From: Diplodia intermedia
Taxonomy: Eukaryota; Ascomycota; Dothideomycetes; Botryosphaeriales; Botryosphaeriaceae
Length of the DNA: 64,000 nucleotides
Reading direction: 5' to 3'
NCBI GenBank assembly: GCA_021495925.1
Contig: JAKEKT010000001.1
Coordinates: 62,001-126,000, forward strand
Below the pieces are notes generated by a model. The model was given only the letters and a program-made list of their open reading frames with translations. It searched no databases and was not told the DNA's origin. Each line of letters starts with the position of its first letter. Position 1 is the stretch's first letter. Both the position numbers and the translations under genes were made by a program. Positions 1 to 10,955 of this stretch are shown here, piece after piece.

Positions 1-1
1 T

Positions 2-172
2 TGGGGGAAGGTGAGGGCGGAGAGGTGCGGGGGCGGTTTGGAAGTGGGTGCGGATGTCGGGGATGTGGTGAGGCTCGAGCATGTGGAAAGGGTCAAGACG
101 TATGCGCCGGGTGTGTTGCATTGTGTCTTGGACATTTGGATAGCACCGACAGGGACCAAGGCGAGTGCTTGA
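2..172 (+). CDS. C-terminal fragment of an unidentified protein (cut by window edge)
   Basis: Reading from base 2, a 56-codon open frame runs to a TGA at 170-172. Its composition is protein-like (a mixed hydrophobic and charged stretch ending LHCVLDIWIAPTG), whereas the overlapping frame starting at base 1 gives a Gly/Cys/Arg-rich product that looks non-coding. The fragment is too short to place in a family, and I do not recognise it. The start, any introns and most of the protein lie left of the window. Confidence 0.35.
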   Translation, partial: WGKVRAERCGGGLEVGADVGDVVRLEHVERVKTYAPGVLHCVLDIWIAPTGTKASA

Positions 173-379
173 TCAGTGCAAGGAAGCGCTTCAACATGAC
201 ATCCAGGTGTCCTCTGGCCGGTAAGCGGATAGCCGGTATGGATCAGACATTGACAAAGCTAACCCAGACAGGATTGGGACGGGTCACTTTCGGAGCCAAA
301 GACGACTTTTAGATCACAAGTGCTGATTTATGTTTTCAAGTAACGGGCCAATTCGCTGAATTTTTTACTCATCTCTCCC

Positions 380-1667
380 TCATGCCGAGATGGTCCTGTT
401 CTGGATCCACTGGTGGACCACGCCGGCAATGTCGTGGCTGTTCAGCTCCAAGAAACCAAAGTGGCCGTTGCCATGGATGCCAATCTCGCCCAGCTTGATC
501 CACTCGGGGCTTCCACCAGCCTGCTCCAGGTAGTCGATGATGCAGTGGTCGTACGTCATGTGCGGGCTGGCCTCGCCAGTCAGGGCGATGTACGGCACGG
601 ACGCGATCTTGGGCAGCTGGCGGGCCGGCTCGGCCTGCATGAGGCAGCTGCGCTTGGCGAGCGTGTCTTCGCCGACCGAGGTGGTGTTGAGCTCGTCGGA
701 GCTCGCAATGGCGGGCACGTAGTCGATGTAGGTGTTGGTCAGGCCCCAAGGGCGGGCGTCGGTGCGGCCGACGGCCGAGGTGGTGTTGCCCGTGTAGCTC
801 TGGAAGGGGATGGTGGTGGGATCGAGGTTGATGTTGCCGGCGACGAGGTCCGGGCAGTCGTTGGACAGCAGGATGGGGTGCAGGGCGCCGATGGAGTGCG
901 AGACGAGGTACGAGCTGCCGATCAGCTCGAGCAGGGCGCAGCCCGAGGCGCGCATCGACAGCTCCTGCGCCGTCAGGTTGGTCGTCAGCGGCAGGATGCT
1001 GGCCTGGAAGGCGTCGAAGTAGGGGTCGCCCCTCAGGCCGGTGCCGGGCCACTGCGTGTGGTTCTGCGACTGCGGATACGCGTTGGTGAGCTCAGGCGCG
1101 GTGAAGCCCTTCTGGCTGATCTCGGCTGTCGATCCCCAGCGCATGGGGAAGTGGTCGAGATCTTCCTCGGTTGCGCGGCCGACCGAGGTCTGGTCCAGGA
1201 GGTAGACCTGGTAGCCCTGGTCCAGGAAGTACGAGGCGAAGCCCTTGCGGCCGTCGGGCGTGTTGAGCCATGTCTGTAAGCAACGGGGTGAGCATGGACG
1301 AAGGTTACTTGGCGGGTGAAGCTTACGGTTCCGGTGGCACCTGTCTGGGTTAGCACAACAGCCACAACGGGAGTTTATGGTGCGGGAACTCACCTCCGCC
1401 GTGGAAAAAGACCATGGGCTTCGGCTGCTTCACGCCAGCCGCCGGCGTGAGCTTCTCGACGTAGATTTGGTCGTACGTCAGGTTGCCCGAGGCCGTGTTT
1501 ACATATCTGCCGCCGACGTAGAAGACGTCGCGGTAGTGCAGGCTCTCGTTGGACTTGCAGCTCGGGGCAATGGCATTGACGCCCACGCACGAGCTGTTGG
1601 AGCTGGCGGCCAGGGCGCCGTCCAGAAGCACGGCTCCCGACAGCAGCGTGGGAATCAAACGAACCAT
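380..1667 (-). CDS. secreted alpha/beta-hydrolase, esterase-713-like
   Basis: Likely a secreted carboxylester hydrolase of 393 aa. The start at 1667 opens with a signal-peptide-like segment (MVRLIPTLLSGAVLLDGALA). Three exons are predicted: 1394-1667, a 14-nt exon 1327-1340, and 380-1273; both introns are 53 nt (1341-1393, 1274-1326), with GTGAGT and GTAAGC donors. The tiny exon supplies ATGT in HGGGATGTTWLNTPDG, which matches the HG..TG..W..TPDG region I recall from the Alcaligenes esterase 713 family. A VTVDQ-like segment (NLTYDQIYV) precedes it and YLLDQTSVGR follows, as in that family. The nucleophile elbow is SHSIG, Ser about 223; a late GIHGNGH may hold the catalytic His. Several N-glycosylation sequons fit secretion. 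The substrate is unknown. It is divergent from the SAT4-type gene at 2838. Confidence 0.85.
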
Positions 1668-2837
1668 AGCTGTGTGGATTAAATATTAAGCAGGCGGTAC
1701 TGAAAGGGCAGGCGGGAAGCAGAGTGGCAGAGGCTGCGAGCATAGGGAGACGGCGACGTTATTTAGCGAAGAGACGGACGATAGACGCATAGATCCGCCG
1801 ACCGCCACGCCCAAAATTGGCAAGCAGATAGGCCTATAGGGGGCGGGCGGCGGTCCGGGCGGGGAAGATTCTCCGGGCTCGCTTGCCTGCTCGTTGCGAG
1901 CAGGCGAATTCCGCGTCACCGCTGCATCGCGACAGGGCGTGTGTTGGTGTTGAGGCCGAATTAAGCATGCACGCAAGGCTCTGCACCACCGTTTCACGCG
2001 CGTCGAGGCAGCGTCAAACACGAAACCTCCATGCTGGTGCTTGTCCTAGCTCCGACTTTGCCGTGGCGGCGACGCAGGCACGGCAGGTACGAGAGCAGGA
2101 TAAGGCCCAACGGCCGAAGCCCCCGCCCTAGCTCGTTCCCGCGCCGCAGCAAACAGCTGGCAGGCGGCAGGTGGCAGGGCTGCCAATCTCGCTTCGGATC
2201 TTGCCATAGGTCGAACCACCACCGCCCCGCCGCCTATCCCTGCGATCTCTCGATATTAACACCAACTGCTTGCCGACCGCTCGAGATTCCGACCTCTGCC
2301 CGACGCTGTGCTGCGCCGCTACCGGCTCGACGCTACCTGGCGGCACACTGGCTGGATCCGTCGCCGCCCACCATGCACCTGTCTGGAGATGCCGACCCGG
2401 CCGTATCGCCCTCGTGTGGCCACGCGTACGGAAGCCATTGCCGTGTTCTGTTACCATGGTGTCGGTCGGACCCTGCCCATCCGATCGCCCTTTGCGAATA
2501 TCCCCCACTTGCTATTGAATCGTTCAGGCAGTCCGCCATGCGCATCCTGCGCTCTTGCGGAGAACAGGAAGCTGGGAGGTCCTGGTGGTGCCGAGTCTCG
2601 CGGATCCTTGCGAGTCGCTGCTTAGCAGCCATTAGCCTGACTATTTCGCAACACCCGGTCACACAGAAAAAGCATGGCCGTCCTCCGCGCATTAAATGCT
2701 TTTGTGGAGCTTGCCATGCCTGCGAAAAATAGATATACCCGTGGCCCAATGCCACTTCTGCTCTTCTGCTTTCTTTTGGGCACTCTTGCACGCTCGCGGT
2801 AGATCGCCTTCTCTACCCGCTGCTGCGGACCTCAATC
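1668..2837. other. divergent intergenic region, no gene seen
   Basis: About 1.2 kb between the starts of two divergent genes. Open frames here are rich in Arg, Pro and Cys and have no family resemblance or signal peptide, so I treat them as chance frames. The segment should hold both promoters; I could not assign a convincing TATA element. Confidence 0.6.
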
Positions 2838-4324
2838 ATGTCTTACCACCATCTACCGCACCGATCGACCTCGGGCTCGGCCCTCATCGGCTCTCCGCCG
2901 GCTACCGAGAACGACTTTTGGATCGTCAAGGGCATGCTTCGGGCCGTCCATCTGGACGGCAAGCTCGACGCCGAAAAGGGCTATAGCCTTCTCCCCAAAC
3001 GCCCGGACGACTACCAGTATGAGGAGAAAAGAGCAGCCATCATTGCCGGCATGTCTGTCTGCATCTTTGTCATGGTCTCGGTGACGGTTGCTCGCCTGGC
3101 CGTACGGCTCTTTCGAACTGGTGTGCGCTGGGGTGCCGATGACTGGATGTTGATTCCCGGTGCAGTGCGTCTACACTTCATCAAAACACTCTCGCCGATC
3201 GGCTCACTGACGACAAGCATCAGATCATGGCAATTGCGTATCCCGCCATCCAGATCGCCATGGTTGTTCACGGCGGAGGCGGAAAACACAGCTGGGACGT
3301 CACCTACGCCGAGTACAACGACTTCAACTGGGTACGCCGTCTCATCAGCCAAACCCCCTACTTTCCCCCATCGCTAACTCCAACCCTACCAGCTCGGCGT
3401 GGTCTGCAAAATCCTCTTCTTCACCTCCGTCGGCATCATCAAAATCAGCATCACGCTCTTCAACCGCCGCCTAACAAGCATGACGTCGCCCATCTGGCGC
3501 TACTTCAACGACTTCTTCCTCTTCCTCCTAACCGCCTACACGCTCCTCGCCCTGTTCTGGACGTGCTTCCAGTGCGACCCGCCGGCGGCCATGTGGGACA
3601 AGATCTACTCGGGCAAGCTGGCGGCGATGCCGACGTGCTGGAGCACCAAGGTCATCTCCAACGTGCTCAGCATCATGCACGTCGTCATGGACTTCTGCCT
3701 GCTGACGACGCCCATCATCGTGCTGTGGAAGGTCAAGCTGCCCACGGGCACCAAGATCCGGCTCTACGTCGTCTTCTCCATGGGCGCCGTGTCGGCCATC
3801 GGTAGCGTGCTGCGCCAGCTCGCGCAGGAGAAGATCTCGTTGGATGTGACTTGTGAGTTCCTCCTCTTCCCCTCGTCTTCCCCACCCTCTCCTCCTAACA
3901 AAAAAAAAAAACTCAACCAGGGGGCTACACCGGCATCCTCACATGGACCCTCGTCGACCTCACCTTCGGCCTGCTGACCGCCTCGCTCCCCGTCCTCGTC
4001 GGCCTGCTGCCGTCGTCCTGGCGCTCCATGTCCGGCAACCGCTCACGCTCCCACTCGCGCCCGTACGGCGGCGGCTCCGCCATCGATGGCGCCAGCCGCG
4101 GCTACCAGCTATCCGGCACGACCGCCGCCGGTACCACCATGCAGAGCCGCACGGCCACGGGTGGCAGCGGCAGCACGGGAAGCAAAGGCGGCGGCCGTGC
4201 TAGTGATGAGGGTGGCATTTTGGTGGAGGAGGAGTTCGAGTTGACGTTTCAAAATGTCAAGCCGAATAAGGTGTTTGACGAGGAGGGCGGTAGTGGTGTG
4301 GAGAAGGGGCGGGGGAAGAAGTGA
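2838..4324 (+). CDS. SAT4/Pth11-type rhodopsin-fold integral membrane protein
   Basis: Predicted 432-aa plasma-membrane protein of the fungal rhodopsin-like (SAT4) family, which includes Pth11-like GPCR candidates. Exons: 2838-3164, 3224-3331, 3393-3852, 3921-4324; introns of 59, 61 and 68 nt. About seven hydrophobic segments follow a cytosolic-looking N-terminus. Family hallmarks are the ADDWML start of a helix near residue 100, the HSWDV segment in the following loop, a conserved Cys pair region (TCFQCDPPAAMW), and the late helix GYTGILTWTLVDLTFGLLTA. The C-tail is Gly/Ser-rich then acidic. No CFEM domain is present, so classical Pth11 identity is not supported. Ligand and signalling partner are unknown. 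Confidence 0.85.
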
Positions 4325-5497
4325 GGGAGAGGGAGAAGAAGGGAGGGGGGGAAACGGGGCTTCTGTTTCGTTCTTTCCTTTTACCGATTTCTATTTTTTT
4401 TTCCTATCACGAACGGAACGACAAACACACACATAAAGAATACGTACTGCGCTTCGTGGTGGTGGTGGTGGGCGCCAGGCCTACGACCGAGCGGGCTGGT
4501 TCCCTTGCGGGCATCAGGAAGGAAACGGTCTCTCCAAAGAGATCTCTCCACCCCCAGGCGTCACCCCCCAGGCGCATCGCCGCCTTCAGACTGCAAAACA
4601 GCAGCAGAAGCAGCGGTCGCCCGGCTCGAACCATCGGCAATGCCTGGAGCGACTTGGAAAAAAAAGGCAACAAGGTACCTACCCACCTACCGGCCGACCA
4701 TCGGTCGATGGGACGGGACGGGACGTTTTGACGCCACCCACCACTATTTTATTTACCGGCGACAGCAAACTTAACGGCGACCGGTTCGCGGGTGTGGCTT
4801 CCGGCCGTCGCAACGCCACAGAACCCTACATATAGATACTCCTCCGATACCGGTCGGAATTAAATGCCCCGGCCAAAAACCCGTTGGCCATTCGATGTCC
4901 GAACCTTTTAATCATTATACATACATACATCCTATATATACCTATAGATGCAGGTGCGTTTCGTTTCGAGTGATGCAGCCTTACGCACTTTGAGCACGCA
5001 CATGCACGCACACACGCACGCACGCACGCACACTCTCTCGGCGGAAAAAAAAAAACAAAGGATCACCATCCCCGTCCTTTTCCCGCTCTGCCGTTCAAGG
5101 AAGCGGCGGCAAGCCTGATGATCGGCTGCACGAGACGGACAGGGATTTGGGTGGGAGAGAGTCCAGGAACAGGCATGCCGAGCTCCGGGCGGGCATAGGT
5201 GGCCCGGGGTGGTGGAGCAAGGCTGAGGAAATGAAACGTAAGGCGGGCGCGATGACGGAACGAGCACTCGGCGCGTCGGACTCGTACGGGCGGATTTTGA
5301 CTCGTGTTTCGACGGTGGTAGTAGATGAATTCGTAGATGGGGGGGAAATGTAGAGTGAAAGATGACGCGTCCAGCTGCTGCACGCACGGAAATGTGAGGA
5401 GCGATACAAAGAGAACGGAGAGTCGTTAGGAAGGAAAGGCAAGAGTATAATACACATGTGCTTAAAGAATCCACTTTCCCCCAATCTACCCCAATCT
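4325..5497. other. convergent intergenic region with simple repeats
   Basis: This lies between the 3' ends of the SAT4-type gene and the methyltransferase gene. It contains pyrimidine tracts near 4365-4405, a CATA/TATA-rich stretch at 4917-4948 and an ACGC repeat at 5013-5033. No supported gene is seen; frames here are low-complexity. Confidence 0.6.
5013..5033. repeat. (ACGC)n microsatellite
   Basis: About five ACGC units in a CA/GC-rich tract in the convergent intergenic region; a simple repeat without coding role. Confidence 0.8.
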
Positions 5498-6745
5498 TTA
5501 TTCTTGCTCCGAATCCGACTCTGGCGGCTTCTGACCGTATGTGTAGTAAAACTTCAAATAAACCCGATACTCCTGCCTCAGGAACTCGGCCCTGACCTCG
5601 TCCAACAGCGCCTCGATCTCATCGTTGTCGTAGCCCAGGACGCGCGTGAAAACGGGCACCGCCGTGGGCGCGATGCCTTCGAGCACGACGAGTAGCATGC
5701 GTTTGCCCAGGTCCAGCTGGGTTTCGTCCCACGTACCGATGGGTATCTGGGACCGAGTCAGACAAACGAAAGGGGAAAAGAAATAAAACGAATCGCCGCT
5801 CCTGAGGTCCAGGTACTCACCTTGCACAGCTTCTGCACGACATTCTGGAAGCCCGCGTCTTCCATGCGGCCCTTCTGCTCGGCGGCGATGCGGAAGTTCT
5901 TGCCGATCTTCTTGGACGCGAACTCGATCTGGCTGGCGAAGTGCTTGGTGCGCGAGCCGTCGAAGCCGGGGTCGTCGGACCAGAACATGGCCGAGTCCTC
6001 CTGGTGCTCGACCCAGCCGCCGGGCCGGAGGTGGTCGAACGACTGGCGCCACAGCTGCGCCCAGTCGGTGATGGCGGGGTACAGGTAGCGCGCGTGCACG
6101 AAGTCGAACGCGTTCTTCTCAAACGGCCACTCCTCCTCGGCGTCGGCCACCATGAATTTGCAGTTGGGCGATGTCCTGTATACGCGGCGAGGGGCACCAT
6201 CAGAAACTCGTTGCCGGCCGCTTTTCTATTTCTCTTCTTCACGACTGAGAACAAGGAGACGGAGAGAGTTGGAAAGGACAGAGAGTGTGGAATATGTTGC
6301 TTGACACTAGGAATGGAGACAGAAGGTCGAGAAATTGGTAATACCAGCTAGGCTGCACGTGCTTGATATCAAAAGCCAGGACCTGGGCGTCGGGATGCGT
6401 GTCGGCGAAGTCCAAGGCCCAGATGCCGGTGCCGGTGCCGATGTCCAGAACGAGCTCTAGGTCGTTCTGGACGAGCGGGGCGGCATACAGCGCGCCGTCG
6501 AGCGTCTGCACGAAGGTATGGCCCCAGAAGTCCAGCCGCTCGGGCTCGCGCTCGTCGTCCGGCAGCAGGTAGGAGTCGGCGGCGGTGGACGAGCCCGCCG
6601 ACGAGCCCGGCGAGGACGACTTGGTGGAGGCGTGCGACGAGTAAAGCGGCAGGTCCTGGTATCGCGCCGTCTCCCCCCACGAGTCGACGACGCCCAGGGC
6701 ACGCTCCCACCGGCCCTTTGTGGAGGAGGTGTCGTCGGTGGCCAT
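5498..6745 (-). CDS. LaeA-like SAM-dependent methyltransferase
   Basis: Predicted 334-aa methyltransferase of the LaeA/TAM-domain group common in fungal secondary-metabolism regulation and tailoring. Exons: 6345-6745, 5821-6175, 5498-5746; introns 6176-6344 (169 nt, GTATTA donor) and 5747-5820 (74 nt). Splicing restores HVQPSWTSPNCKFMVADAEE, the family's PxW..PNCxF.xxDAE segment. SAM-binding motif I is VLDIGTGTGIW (residues about 99-109). Further family marks are FDFVHARYL and LRPGGWVEHQE. The first 60 residues are Ser-rich and probably disordered. I chose the ATG at 6745; an in-frame upstream extension exists but is Arg/Pro-rich. Whether it modifies a metabolite or acts as a regulator cannot be told, and no polyketide or peptide synthase lies in this window. 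Confidence 0.88.
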
Positions 6746-8259
6746 TGCGCGATTTCGATGGTGTGGACGGGGCCCCGGTTCCCTGGAGCGGGCGAGACAC
6801 AGAGCAGCGCGGCTGAGAGGCAGGGCGGTGCGGGCAGGCAGCGGACAGGGCCTTGTTGGACAGCTGTAATTTGATGGTGTTCTGGAGTCGCGCGTGGGAG
6901 CCGCCCCACGCAGCGCGCTGCTCCGGCGGCACCGCGTGCCTATCCCTGCACCTGCGCCTGCGGGTCGTGGCCGGTCTGGTGCCGCCGGGTCGCACAAACA
7001 CCCTGCCAACAGCGGCCACCTTCATCCGCCCGCAGCCCGGGTGCGGGGTCTGACACGTGAACGGTTTTGCTGCTTCATGCGTACGCAGCCCTCCACCGCG
7101 CCGCGACGTGTGCACTGCTCTGGAGAGATCTTGGGCAGACGCGAAGGACGCGAACGGGAGCTGCCAGGCACCACGCGCTTGTAGCTAAAAAAGATATACA
7201 AGGGAAGGATCGATCTAGTAGGTCCTGCCCCGCCAGACTAAGCAGCCACGCCTTCTTTCTCGCTCTCGCTTAGCTGTGCACCCGCCGTCCGCGTCCCGCT
7301 CCACGAGTCATCTGTTCGCGGCTGCAGCCCTCTGCTCTGTCTGGCGCGCCTCTGCTGATCTGTCTTACATTCTCTCCTTGATCCCGCCGTGCAGCTGCCA
7401 GCCCTCAGCAAGTCCTTCCGACCCCTCTTCTCTAGCCCACGCTTGTCGGCGTCAGCACTCGACAATGTCGCACAACCTTGTGGAACAATCACATGCCATC
7501 AAGCAACCAGGATGCTTCCTCTCAGCCACTCTGACCGCTCTCTCGACGCCGTCGAAGCCTTCCGAGCTGGCCAAACGGTAGCCTTTGGTCCACTTCATTA
7601 TTCACGGAGCCATTGTTGTAGCTACCGTAGCGCGACGGAAAACAGCTCTCAAGACAACGGCCCGCTGCTCCACCTCGGAACATACTCTCCCTGTTCAAGC
7701 TATGTCGAGCAAATTGATGTCCGGGACACAGAGCCTCGCAGTAACAAGTACGCATCGGCCGAACCAGTACGTGCGACCGCAATTGTCAAACATTCAGCCT
7801 CTTTACTTGGAACCACGAGGCGAGAAACATCCGACTGATGGCAAGCTGGACCACGATTAGTCGCATCCACGGACGTTGGGCAAGCAAGACAGGAGCAGTA
7901 CAAAAGGTGAATTCTCGGCTTCTTCCGTTGCATTGAGCAAATGCCGCTAGGTCTCTTGCACCACGCTTGTTCTTGCATACGCGTCCTGAGCACTCAGTAG
8001 CCATGCCCTGGGAATATCCTCGCTTGACTAGTTAAGCTGTTTCCCGGCCACGGCGCCAATTCGTGACACCTTTAACCACACTCCATCGAGCCAAGGTCGG
8101 CTGACCTCCATCGGCGAGCCTCAACCCTGTCCTCTAACGTCACCCTCGACGCCCCACTGCTACTGATTCAAGCGCATCAACTTCGGATGAACCTCAAACG
8201 CTCATGAAAATGAAAGGGAAAATAAAGCAGGCCAACCCCCTGAAATCTGGCGCATCCAT
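6746..8259. other. 1.5 kb intergenic region, no gene seen
   Basis: This is 5' flank of the methyltransferase gene and 3' flank of the secreted-protein gene at 8260-9159. Frames up to about 150 codons occur but show no domain, no signal peptide and no matching splice structure. I see nothing I can support here. Confidence 0.55.
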
Positions 8260-9159
8260 TCATTCATCCGTATCCGCGGCAATCGAACTGGTGCCGCCCC
8301 CACCGATCTCGCTGACGATCTGGGTGCCCACCACATCGCCGGCGTCATTGACGTAGATGGCGCTGAAGGCCTCCAATCCAGGAAAGGGGTGGTACTCGTA
8401 CATCCGCTCCGTCACCTTCTGGCCCTCGAACTCGGTCTCGTGCTCGCGCCCGGTGAAGCTCATGTCGCGATCGTAGCTGCCGACCGTCTTCTCGCTGAGG
8501 ACGTTTCCGTCGTTGTCGAGGCTCTGGTCGATGATGGCGCCGTTCTGCGCCAGCTTGCGGTTCGTATGCGTGTTGCCGCTATAGTCGTTGACCGAGTAAA
8601 GGATGTTGTTCTCCAGCTGGAACGATTCAAGGTCCTCGCGGGACTGAAGATTGCTGCTGGTGCTTGAGCTACTGCTGCTCGACGAGGAATCGCCGCTCAA
8701 GCTGTCGGTGAGGTCGCCGGTGATCTCGCTCAAGCCATTGCCGAGCGTCGCCAGGATGGGGTTGAGGTCGAGCGAGTCGAGGATGCTCTCGATCATGGCC
8801 ACGAGGTTGGCCAGACGCGCCTCGAGAATCACTTTTGCCGTTACATTCTGGATGGTCAGGGAGACGCGGTCGACGGAGGCGTCGACGCCGGCGTTGAAGT
8901 CGAGCAGCGACAGCACCTGCGCTGCCAGGTTGACTTTGGCCGTCAGGTTCAGCACCTCGATGTCGATCTCGCCTACGTGCACCGACGCGTTGAGGAAGAC
9001 GTCGGGCGGCGGGACGTCGACGGATGTGTTGGCCTTCGTGTTGGCTGTCTCGTAGACAGCCGAGTCGGCATCACCCGTGTCGGTGAGGGAGTAGCCGACG
9101 TAGCCATCCTGCGCGAGTGCGCCGAGAGTAAACGAGAGGAAGAGGAGAGAGAATTTCAT
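8260..9159 (-). CDS. secreted helix-rich protein of unknown family, paralogue A
   Basis: Single-exon 299-aa protein. The start at 9159 gives a clean signal peptide (MKFSLLFLSFTLGALAQ). Residues 52-136 form a block beginning PDVFLN and ending SLDLNPIL, with Val/Leu/Ile at nearly regular spacing between polar residues. This predicts amphipathic helices and contains no Cys. A poly-Ser linker (about 155-170) leads to a Thr/Asn/Asp-rich C-terminal half containing YEYHPFPGLEAFSAIYVNDAGDVVG. The same two blocks occur in the divergent gene at 10089-10955, so the two are paralogues. N-glycosylation sequons are frequent. I recognise no characterised family; such repeats resemble exchangeable lipid-binding or LEA-like helices in pattern only. 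Function unknown. Confidence 0.85.
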   Translation of the reverse strand: MKFSLLFLSFTLGALAQDGYVGYSLTDTGDADSAVYETANTKANTSVDVPPPDVFLNASVHVGEIDIEVLNLTAKVNLAAQVLSLLDFNAGVDASVDRVSLTIQNVTAKVILEARLANLVAMIESILDSLDLNPILATLGNGLSEITGDLTDSLSGDSSSSSSSSSTSSNLQSREDLESFQLENNILYSVNDYSGNTHTNRKLAQNGAIIDQSLDNDGNVLSEKTVGSYDRDMSFTGREHETEFEGQKVTERMYEYHPFPGLEAFSAIYVNDAGDVVGTQIVSEIGGGGTSSIAADTDE

Positions 9160-10088
9160 GGTGGGCGGGCTACAGGAGTCAAGCTGGAGCAAAGCGAAGG
9201 AAGAAAAAGAGCGACGAGATCTAGGGCGCACAGATACGGCTTCAAGCTTAGCTGCACGCACTGTTGACCTGATGTCTGCTGCCAGGAGTCACGGCTGCAG
9301 GAAAAGACGGCACAGCAGGGCAGGCCGACGGGAAAACAACAGAAGAAAACAGTCCAGACGCGGTTCTGACCGGTGGCGGGATGCGGAACGGGCTGCATGG
9401 TGGCCTATAAGCGTGATGGTTATGCTTAATCGGCGGCATCTGCGCAAAGCCGAACCGGGCAACGCATGGCCGTTGAGCCGGAGCGGTGGGCAAACCGGTG
9501 GGTCGATGCCGGGGAAGCTCGCTTCGAGCATCCCATTGGCCAGCTTTGTTCGATTCAGTTGTTCGAGACGACGGCAATCCGCCCGGTGCCTTGGACGGGA
9601 AATTGCACGTGGCTTACATGACGTCCGAGGTGAAACAGCCCAGGCTCCGCAATTGCCTATTGCACCCTCTCCGCCCAATCTCATCCTCACGCTGACCATC
9701 ACCATCATGCGCCACATCCAACCCTTGTCTATAGTCCGGCCTATGCGGGGGATGGGCCCGCCGTCATGCAGCTCACCGGCTGGCTTGTTCACCGGGCCTG
9801 GCAGCTGCGGTTTTTTCTTAATGGCATGAGCTGGACCATCGCGATCGATGGACGACGGGCGGACCCGCGCTTTTTCTCTTCACGCCTTCGCTCTCCCTTC
9901 CGACGCGTTGCTTCCTTGCTTCGCTTGCTGCTGCTCCGCTAGCACACCGCGAGATATCGTGCATCCCCCCTTTACTTTCCTTGACCATTTTCAGCCCTCC
10001 TTTCATTGCTGCGCGCCGTCCCTTCCGCTATCATTGTATCTGGAAAAGAACAAAAGGGAACATCAATACAGAAAGAGCATAAGGAATA
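9160..10088. other. shared divergent promoter region of the two paralogues
   Basis: The 929 bp between the start codons of the paralogous secreted-protein genes. It contains ATTGG/CCAAT-type motifs (for example near 9535) and a TATAAG at about 9404. No gene is supported; overlapping frames are Arg-rich. The head-to-head layout makes common control plausible but unproven. Confidence 0.5.
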
Positions 10089-10955
10089 ATGCAGCCGACT
10101 TCGCTCCTCCTCAGCGCCCTAGGGCTCTTCGCCCTCGGCGCCGCGCAAACCACATCCGGGACCAGCGCGTCGGCCGCGCCCTCCATCACCACCGCAACGC
10201 CAACCTCGACTTTCCCCACGTCCACGCCGGGGACGAACTCGACCACGGGCGGCAGCAGCGGATCCAGCTCGTCCAGCGCGGGCAACTCGACGGTGCCGGA
10301 CGTCTACCTCAACGTGCCGCAGCTGTCGGTGGGGCGGATCGAGCTGGACGTGGACCGGCTGCGGGCGGACATCAACCTCAACGCGAACGTGGCGCAGCTG
10401 GTGCAGATCAACGCGGGCGTGGCCGTGTCGGTGGAAAAGGTCAACATCACCATCGCCGACGTCGAGGCGGAGCTGGAGCTGGTCGTGCGGCTGGGCCACC
10501 TCGTCGACATCGTCAACCGCGTCTTCTCCAGCCTCGACCTGAACCCGCTGCTCATCACCGCCATCAACAACGTCACCAGCATCGTCGACACGGTCGTCGG
10601 CGCCGTCGACGGCCTGCTGGGGAGCGTCACGCAGGGCGGCAACACGCTGAATTTCTTGATCGACAACCTGGGCAACATCGTCCAGGAGGTGGCGGGCGCC
10701 GGCGGCGACGCCGTCAGCTCCATCGTCGGCAACTACCAGCAGAACATGACGCAGGTGGGCGACGTGACGAATCTGGCGAACGGCCTCGTGCAGAAGACGT
10801 TTGAGTACTCGCCGCTGAACAAGCTGGTGGATATCGTCTTCAATACTGCCGGCCAGGTCGTGCAGGCGACGGTGCAGAGCAGCTCGTCTTCGTCGTCGTC
10901 GGCGAGCAGTACCGCGGCGGCGACGGGGACGCCTGCGGCGAAGAGGAGGCTGTGA
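10089..10955 (+). CDS. secreted helix-rich protein of unknown family, paralogue B
   Basis: Single-exon 288-aa protein with a signal peptide (MQPTSLLLSALGLFALGAAQ). A Ser/Thr/Gly-rich linker, likely O-glycosylated, spans about 21-68. Residues 70-155 begin PDVYLN and end SLDLNPLL. They align with residues 52-136 of the divergent paralogue with a single one-residue gap, sharing INAG/FNAG, SV..V..TI and SLDLNP signatures. The C-terminal FEYSPLNKLVDIVFNTAGQVV matches the paralogue's YEYHPFPGL...VNDAGDVV. The end is a Ser/Ala tail with no hydrophobic GPI signal. Cys-free. The family is uncharacterised as far as I can recognise; an extracellular or wall-associated role is inference from the signal peptide and linker. 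Confidence 0.87.
   Translation: MQPTSLLLSALGLFALGAAQTTSGTSASAAPSITTATPTSTFPTSTPGTNSTTGGSSGSSSSSAGNSTVPDVYLNVPQLSVGRIELDVDRLRADINLNANVAQLVQINAGVAVSVEKVNITIADVEAELELVVRLGHLVDIVNRVFSSLDLNPLLITAINNVTSIVDTVVGAVDGLLGSVTQGGNTLNFLIDNLGNIVQEVAGAGGDAVSSIVGNYQQNMTQVGDVTNLANGLVQKTFEYSPLNKLVDIVFNTAGQVVQATVQSSSSSSSSASSTAAATGTPAAKRRL

Noticed and set aside
413..1279. 288-codon plus-strand frame opposite the esterase
   Set aside because: Val/Gly/Arg-rich shadow of a GC-rich exon; no start context or domain.
2031..2732. 233-codon frame in the intergenic region
   Set aside because: Arg/Pro/Cys-rich, no signal peptide or domain, overlaps several equally poor frames on both strands.
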